Assembly (NCBI GenBank): GCA_936924635.1
Contig: CAKZHP010000142.1
Coordinates: 1-6,058, forward strand
Reading direction: 5' to 3'
Source of the DNA: an uncultured Propionibacteriaceae bacterium
GTDB taxonomy: Bacteria > Actinomycetota > Actinomycetes > Propionibacteriales > Propionibacteriaceae
DNA length: 6,058 bases
The notes below the pieces were generated by a model. It had not been told where the DNA came from, made no database searches, and was given only the letters and a program-made list of their open reading frames with translations. The translations under genes and the position numbers were made by a program. Numbering within the stretch: position 1 is the first letter of the stretch; each line of letters opens with the position of its first letter. Positions 5,115 through 6,058 of the stretch are shown here, piece after piece.

Positions 5115-6058
5115 GTGACCCGATCCCACCACGCGCGCGGCAACCTGCTCCTGCTGGTGGCGGCCGTGATCTGGGGGTCGGCGTTCGTGGCGCAGCGGGT
5201 GGGCGCGGAGGCGACCGGGCCGGCGTCCTTCACCTCCGTGCGGCACGCGCTCGGGGCGCTGGTGCTGCTGCCCGTGGTGGCGCTGTTCGACCGGCTCCAG
5301 GAGGCGGGTCGCGACGACCGCGTACGACGCTGGCGCGATGCCGTAGGCCCCGGGCTGCTGATCGGTGTCGCGCTCACCGGAGGGTCGTTGCTGCAGCAGG
5401 CCGGGATGGAGCTGACCACCGCCGGCAACGCGGGGTTCATCACCGGTCTGTACATGGTGTTCATCCCCGTGGCGGGGCTGCTGGTCTTCGGCACGCGCAC
5501 CAGCCTGTGGACCTGGGCGGGCGTGGTGCTCGCGCTGGCCGGCCTGTACCTGCTGAGCGTGCGCGCAGGGTTCAGCGTGAACACCGGCGACCTGCTCGTC
5601 CTGGGGTGCGCCCTGTTCTGGACGGTCCACATCATGACCATCGACCGCGTCGGCGGCCGGCTCGACCCGCTGCGGCTGTGCGTGGTGCAGTTCCTGGTGT
5701 GCGCGGTGCTGTCGGGGGTGCTGGCGCTGCTGCTGGAGCAGCGCCCGTTCAGCGGCATCGGGGAGGCGGCGGTTCCGCTCGCGTACGCGGCCGTGCTCTC
5801 CACCGGCGTCGGGTTCACGCTCCAGGTGCTGGGGCAGCGAGACGCCAAGGCCTCCCACGCGGCGATGATCATGTCGCTGGAGGCGGTGTTCGCCGCGATC
5901 GGCGGGGCGCTCTGGCTCGGGGAGACCATGGATGTACGGGCGGTGGCCGGCGCCGCGTTGATGCTGACCGGCGTCGTGGTGGCCCAGCTGGCGAACCTCC
6001 CCGCCCGCGACCCCGGCCCCTCCCCCACACGCCCGAGCCCTGACGGCGCCCCCAGCCC
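5115..6058 (+). CDS. EamA/DMT-family transporter, 3' end beyond the window
   Basis: The frame is open from GTG at 5115 to the window edge (314 codons plus 2 nt) with no stop. It encodes a 10-TM inner-membrane protein of the drug/metabolite transporter superfamily. Two EamA repeats are visible: residues about 9-149, opening with LLLLVAAVIWGSAFVAQR, and about 156-293, opening with GDLLVLGCALFWTVHIMTIDR. The closing signature SLEAVFAAIGGALWLGE (254-270) is typical of the last pair of helices. The transport domain is complete by about residue 294; what follows is a Pro-rich tail (ARDPGPSPTRPSPDGAPS), so only a short C-terminus is missing. Substrate is unknown; family members export amino acids, metabolites or drugs. 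The gene is divergent from dprE1 across 83 bp. The GTG start is favoured because the first helix begins at about residue 9 and a -10 box sits just upstream. No relation to arabinan synthesis is shown beyond adjacency. Confidence 0.9.
   Translation, partial: MTRSHHARGNLLLLVAAVIWGSAFVAQRVGAEATGPASFTSVRHALGALVLLPVVALFDRLQEAGRDDRVRRWRDAVGPGLLIGVALTGGSLLQQAGMELTTAGNAGFITGLYMVFIPVAGLLVFGTRTSLWTWAGVVLALAGLYLLSVRAGFSVNTGDLLVLGCALFWTVHIMTIDRVGGRLDPLRLCVVQFLVCAVLSGVLALLLEQRPFSGIGEAAVPLAYAAVLSTGVGFTLQVLGQRDAKASHAAMIMSLEAVFAAIGGALWLGETMDVRAVAGAALMLTGVVVAQLANLPARDPGPSPTRPSPDGAPS

Noticed and set aside
3751..5118. Long plus-strand ORF antisense to dprE1
   Set aside because: It lies opposite an unmistakable dprE1 and has a Val/Arg/Gly/His-biased shadow composition.
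5066..6028. Ser/Thr/Pro-rich minus-strand ORF opposite the EamA gene
   Set aside because: The plus-strand frame encodes a clear 10-TM EamA protein; the minus frame is its low-complexity mirror.

Overview
The window is high-GC (about 70% by eye), densely coding actinobacterial DNA. GTG starts are common and there are actinobacterial-style -10 boxes directly in front of start codons. A dprE1-dprE2 pair is present, the two-step epimerase that makes decaprenyl-phosphoryl-arabinose, so the organism probably builds arabinofuranose-containing envelope polymers. The genus cannot be fixed. The mycobacterial neighbours of this pair are absent, so a non-mycobacterial actinomycete is as likely as a mycolic-acid bacterium.

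Layout, left to right. (1) 8-388, minus: a small, complete, Pro/Gly-rich low-complexity ORF of unknown function. (2) 389-558: a divergent intergenic gap. (3) 559-2778, plus: a two-gene operon, a Gfo/Idh/MocA-type NAD(P)-dependent oxidoreductase followed 3 nt later by a Bcr/CflA-type MFS efflux transporter. (4) 2779-2892: a convergent gap of only about 52% GC, filled by a 115-bp concentric imperfect palindrome with a perfect 7-bp-arm palindrome at its centre. (5) 2893-5031, minus: dprE1 then dprE2, abutting with no spacer (TAA followed directly by GTG). (6) 5032-5114: a short divergent promoter region with a TAnnnT box 6-7 nt from each start codon, predicting leaderless transcripts both ways. 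(7) 5115 to the window end, plus: an EamA/DMT-family 10-TM transporter that is still open at the edge.

The dprE genes work together in cell-wall precursor synthesis. DprE1 oxidises decaprenyl-phosphoryl-ribose to the 2'-keto intermediate and DprE2 reduces it to the arabinose form. The oxidoreductase/MFS pair probably modifies and exports one small molecule, but no substrate can be named. The EamA transporter shares only a promoter region with dprE1.

The most unusual items are the nested palindromic element between the convergent genes, the Ala at the DprE1 position that is the benzothiazinone-reactive Cys387 in M. tuberculosis, the mirrored leaderless promoters, and a strong excess of CGTACG with the rare GTA codon used mainly before Arg. 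I see ordinary chromosomal content otherwise: no CRISPR array, tRNA, rRNA, transposase or phage gene.
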